Assembly: GCA_902798605.1 (NCBI GenBank)
Contig: CADBXH010000062.1
Span: 1-23,537 of the forward strand
Direction of reading: 5' to 3'
Source: an uncultured Ruminococcus sp.
Lineage (GTDB): Bacteria > Bacillota_A > Clostridia > Oscillospirales > Acutalibacteraceae
Length of the DNA: 23,537 bases
Of this stretch, positions 21,236-23,537 are shown piece after piece. Below the pieces are notes generated by a model, which did not search any database, had not been told where the DNA came from, and saw only the letters and a list, made by a program, of their open reading frames with translations. The position numbers and the translations under genes are program-made. The number at the start of each line of letters is the position of its first letter. Within the stretch, counting starts at the first letter, position 1.

Positions 21236-22678
21236 TCAAAGGATCCTCACGTTGAGCGAGTCTGTGGAAGCGGTCGGAACGGTCTTGTTTGAGGAAAGCA
21301 CAACAACAACGTCTCCCTTTTGGAACAAACCGGTGCTCCACGCTCTTTCAAGAGCCTGGTTTGTGATGTCGTCCATATCATACAGCTCCTCGCCGAGCAG
21401 AGCGGTGATGCCCCAGTTGAAGCATAGCTTTTTACATACGATCTCTGAGGTAACTACTGCGATGATGGGAACATCGGGTCTGTAGTGCGCCATAGCTCTT
21501 GCCACTCTTCCCGTCTTGCTCTCAACGATAATACCTTTGGCACCGATCGCCTCGGAAATTCCCTTTGCCGACTTGCAAATGCTGGAACGCAGGGCGTTCT
21601 CATCATCGGCAGAATGTTCCATAACATACTTTTTGAGTGCGTCGAACTCGCCGTTACTCTCAGCCTCCAAGCAAATTGACGCAAGCGCCTTTACGCTCTC
21701 TACGGGATACTTGCCTGCTGCGGATTCTCCCGACAACATAACCGCGCTGGTTCCGTCATAAACGGCGTTTGCAACGTCGCTGATCTCTGCACGGGTCGGG
21801 CGGGGCGAGGTGGTCATACTCTCGAGCATCTGGGTAGCCGTAATAACATACTTGCCCTTGGCTACAACCTTGCGGATAAGGGTCTTTTGGATCTCGGGCA
21901 GCTTGATGAACGGGATCTCAACGCCCATATCTCCTCTGGCTACCATAATGCCGTCGGCGTAGTCGATGATCATATCCATATCGTCAACGCCGCTCTGGTT
22001 CTCGATCTTCGCGATGATCTCAACATACTCATAACCGAGGCTGTCGATGTAATCGCGCAGGGTGCGGACATCCTCGTGATTGCGGACGAATGAAGCCGCC
22101 ACAACGTTTGCGCCGTGCTCGAGACCGAACTCGATATCCTTTCTGTCCTGAGCGCTGACGTACGGCATATTTATATGATAACCGGGGATGTTGATGCTCT
22201 TGCGGTTTGTCAGCCTGCCACCCTTGTTGACAACGCAGGTGATTTTTTCGGGATAAACCTTTGTAACAGAAAGCGAGATCATACCATCGTCAAGCAAAAC
22301 CTCTCTGCCGATTATGTTGTTGCCGGGTCTGTTGCATATATCAATGAGTCTGGGGTAAGAGATCGCGACGCCCTCGGAGTCGCCCTCTTCCTTTTCTTTA
22401 TAAAAAGTGAACTCGCTGCCCTCTTTGAGCTCGGCAGAGCCGTCCTTAAAGATCCCGACCCTGACCTCGGGTCCCTTTGTATCGAGCATGATCGCGATAT
22501 TTTTGCCGCTTTCCGCGATCGCTTCCTTTAGCGTCGCGAAAACGCCCTCGAGCACACCGTAGTCGCCGTGCGACATATTTATACGGGCAACGTTCATACC
22601 CGCTTCTATCATCTTCAGCATAGTTTCTTTTTCGTAACAGGCTGGGCCTATTGTACACACGATCTTGGTTTTCCTCAT
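21236..22678 (-). CDS. pyk: Pyruvate kinase
   Basis: A 480-aa glycolytic enzyme that makes pyruvate and ATP from phosphoenolpyruvate and ADP. Family landmarks run in order: RKTKIVCTIGPAC at the start, NMSHG, MLDTKGPEVR, the catalytic lysine region EIIAKIENQSG, the metal- and substrate-binding IMVARGDMGVEIP, TATQMLESM, and AVMLSGESAAGKYPVE. The C-terminal allosteric domain is complete, but the extra PEP-utiliser-like domain found in Bacillus-type enzymes is absent. The start has GGGAG upstream. It heads a two-gene operon with the kinase-like gene. Confidence 0.97.
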   Translation of the reverse strand: MRKTKIVCTIGPACYEKETMLKMIEAGMNVARINMSHGDYGVLEGVFATLKEAIAESGKNIAIMLDTKGPEVRVGIFKDGSAELKEGSEFTFYKEKEEGDSEGVAISYPRLIDICNRPGNNIIGREVLLDDGMISLSVTKVYPEKITCVVNKGGRLTNRKSINIPGYHINMPYVSAQDRKDIEFGLEHGANVVAASFVRNHEDVRTLRDYIDSLGYEYVEIIAKIENQSGVDDMDMIIDYADGIMVARGDMGVEIPFIKLPEIQKTLIRKVVAKGKYVITATQMLESMTTSPRPTRAEISDVANAVYDGTSAVMLSGESAAGKYPVESVKALASICLEAESNGEFDALKKYVMEHSADDENALRSSICKSAKGISEAIGAKGIIVESKTGRVARAMAHYRPDVPIIAVVTSEIVCKKLCFNWGITALLGEELYDMDDITNQALERAWSTGLFQKGDVVVVLSSNKTVPTASTDSLNVRIL

Positions 22679-22720
22679 ATTATGATCTCCCTTCGGATTT
22701 TATTATATTAATACAGTTTT

Positions 22721-22749
22721 ATTCTAACACAGTATGTACAAATATGCAA
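22721..22749 (-). promoter_or_regulatory. pyk promoter
   Basis: On the minus strand, TTGCAT (22744-22749), a 17-base spacer ending in TGT, and TAGAAT (22721-22726). The leader is about 35 bases. Confidence 0.75.
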
Positions 22750-22769
22750 TACAAACAAAGAAATAATGT

Positions 22770-22805
22770 AAAAAAGTTAGGATGGCGGTAGTTCGCCATC
22801 CTAAC
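22770..22805 (-). terminator. Terminator of the dockerin-protein gene
   Basis: GTTAGGATGGCG (22776-22787) and CGCCATCCTAAC (22794-22805) form a perfect 12-bp stem. On the minus strand it is followed by six T, 20 bases after the stop codon of the dockerin gene. Confidence 0.93.
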
Positions 22806-22825
22806 GATCAATTTTGGAAATACTT

Positions 22826-23537
22826 TTATGAAATCTCGTAAAGGTGTCTGCCCTTTTCGTTTACTGCTTCAAGAGCGATGTAGCTGTGCTCCGCTCCGTC
22901 AAACGGGATCTTCTCTGTCTGTTCGGTTCCGTTTGTAAATATAACGTATTCGGTTTCCTTTGGAACATCATAGGTGTAAACAGCTTTTCCCGCAGCGTTC
23001 GTACCGTTTGCAGTCATTACTACTCCCGGCCACTGAACGGGATAATTGTCCTCACCGTAATAGTAGATGGTGATATTTCCGTCCCAGTCAAGCGTATTGG
23101 TGAAGGTAACCGTGTAACTGTTTTGAGGATCATCAGGCTGAGTCGGATCCTGCGGGTCTGTGGGATTTTGAGGCTGAGTCGGATCCTGCGGGTCGGTGGG
23201 ATTTTGAGGATCGGTGGGATTTTGAGGATCGGTGGGATTTTGAGGATCGGTGGGATTCCTGAAATCGTCGATCATCTCCGCCGCGTATTTCTGGATGAGC
23301 GTAGCGTCGCTTACGGAAACTATGTTATCAAAGCTGACGTCTCCGAGCTCATATTCAGCCGCGTTGAAATCCTTTAACTGTGCCGCGTAATACTGCACCT
23401 GAGTAGCGTCGTTTACGGTGATCGTGCCGTCGCGGGTTACGTCGCCGAGCAGATAATCCTTGCCGCTGCTCAAAGCGAATTCGTTTGTCAGCCACGCGGC
23501 GCGGCTTACCATCCAGTCGGACGCGTAGTTGTACATA
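22826..23537 (-). CDS. Dockerin and starch-binding-like module protein, C-terminal part
   Basis: At least 236 C-terminal residues of an extracellular protein; the frame stays open to the window edge, so the true start lies outside. After a short end of an upstream domain (SDWMVSRAAWLTNEF, which could belong to a CotH-type or hydrolase domain) comes a two-repeat type I dockerin: GDVTRDGTITVNDATQVQYY (31-50) and GDVSFDNIVSVSDATLIQKY (65-84). A proline-rich PTDPQ linker (94-138) follows. The last 96 residues form a beta-rich module with VTFTNTLDWDGNITIYYY, WPG and YVIFTNGTEQT, resembling CBM26-type starch-binding modules. Dockerins plug enzymes into cohesin scaffolds. The second repeat has N for the usual G (FDN), and its calcium loop may be weaker. 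Substrate is not certain. Confidence 0.82.
   Translation of the reverse strand, partial: MYNYASDWMVSRAAWLTNEFALSSGKDYLLGDVTRDGTITVNDATQVQYYAAQLKDFNAAEYELGDVSFDNIVSVSDATLIQKYAAEMIDDFRNPTDPQNPTDPQNPTDPQNPTDPQDPTQPQNPTDPQDPTQPDDPQNSYTVTFTNTLDWDGNITIYYYGEDNYPVQWPGVVMTANGTNAAGKAVYTYDVPKETEYVIFTNGTEQTEKIPFDGAEHSYIALEAVNEKGRHLYEIS
23123..23257 (-). repeat. 18-bp tandem repeat encoding the PTDPQ linker
   Basis: About seven units of an 18-base repeat encode NPTDPQ and the variant DPTQPQ. Several adjacent copies are identical in DNA sequence, which suggests recent slippage. It is a coding linker, not a CRISPR array. Confidence 0.88.

Noticed and set aside
23123..23257. Possible CRISPR-like repeat array
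   Set aside because: The units are directly adjacent with no unique spacers, stay in frame and encode a PTDPQ linker in a secreted protein.

Overview
The window looks like a chromosomal segment from a gut-type clostridium of the Ruminococcus / Oscillospiraceae kind. The signs are a two-repeat dockerin next to a starch-binding-like module, a class B sortase with an SPKTG substrate, folT and ribU ECF transporter genes each behind its own riboswitch, RNase Y, and AT-rich intergenic DNA with clean TTGACA/TATAAT promoters and hairpin-plus-U-tract terminators. The genus is an inference from gene content. I see no rRNA, tRNA, CRISPR array, transposase or phage gene.

Layout. 1-126: 5' end of gapA (minus). 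364-2363: rny with promoter, long leader and terminator (plus). 2364-4201: two vitamin-uptake units on the minus strand, folT under a THF riboswitch and ribU under an FMN riboswitch, each with its own promoter and conditional terminator. 4198-10945: a tight minus-strand series, yfhO, dipeptidase, membrane protein, ExoA-like glycosyltransferase and LicD protein, probably for decorating a surface glycan; a 56-bp duplication of the yfhO tail makes an 18-codon mini-ORF between yfhO and the dipeptidase. 10969-11710: yfbR-type 5'-nucleotidase (plus), whose promoter faces that of yfhO. 11857-13177: an intact LytR-CpsA-Psr (LCP) gene. 13209-14622: a divergent pair, a von Willebrand A protein and an unrecognised helical protein, around a perfect palindrome. 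14671-17225: a broken LCP gene, a class B sortase and an 88-aa SPKTG surface peptide (minus). 17286-19452: nadA-mnmA (plus) behind an inverted-repeat operator candidate. 19487-19578: a small MITE-like inverted repeat. 19682-20614: a regulator with two helix-turn-helix units and a repeat-rich control region. 20661-22749: pyk followed by a shikimate-kinase-like gene (minus). 22770-23537: C-terminal part of a secreted dockerin protein that runs off the window.

How the genes fit together. Much of the window concerns the cell envelope: two LCP genes (transfer of polymers to peptidoglycan), a sortase and its likely substrate, YfhO/GT2/LicD glycan decoration, and a dockerin protein. The rest is central metabolism and cofactors (gapA, pyk, nadA, folate and riboflavin uptake), RNA turnover and modification (rny, mnmA) and nucleotide clean-up (yfbR). 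The oddest places are the in-place replacement of the core of one LCP gene by a fragment of a PAS-domain gene, the duplicated yfhO tail, and the VWA/helical-protein divergon. All family names rest on motif recognition by eye; no database search was run.
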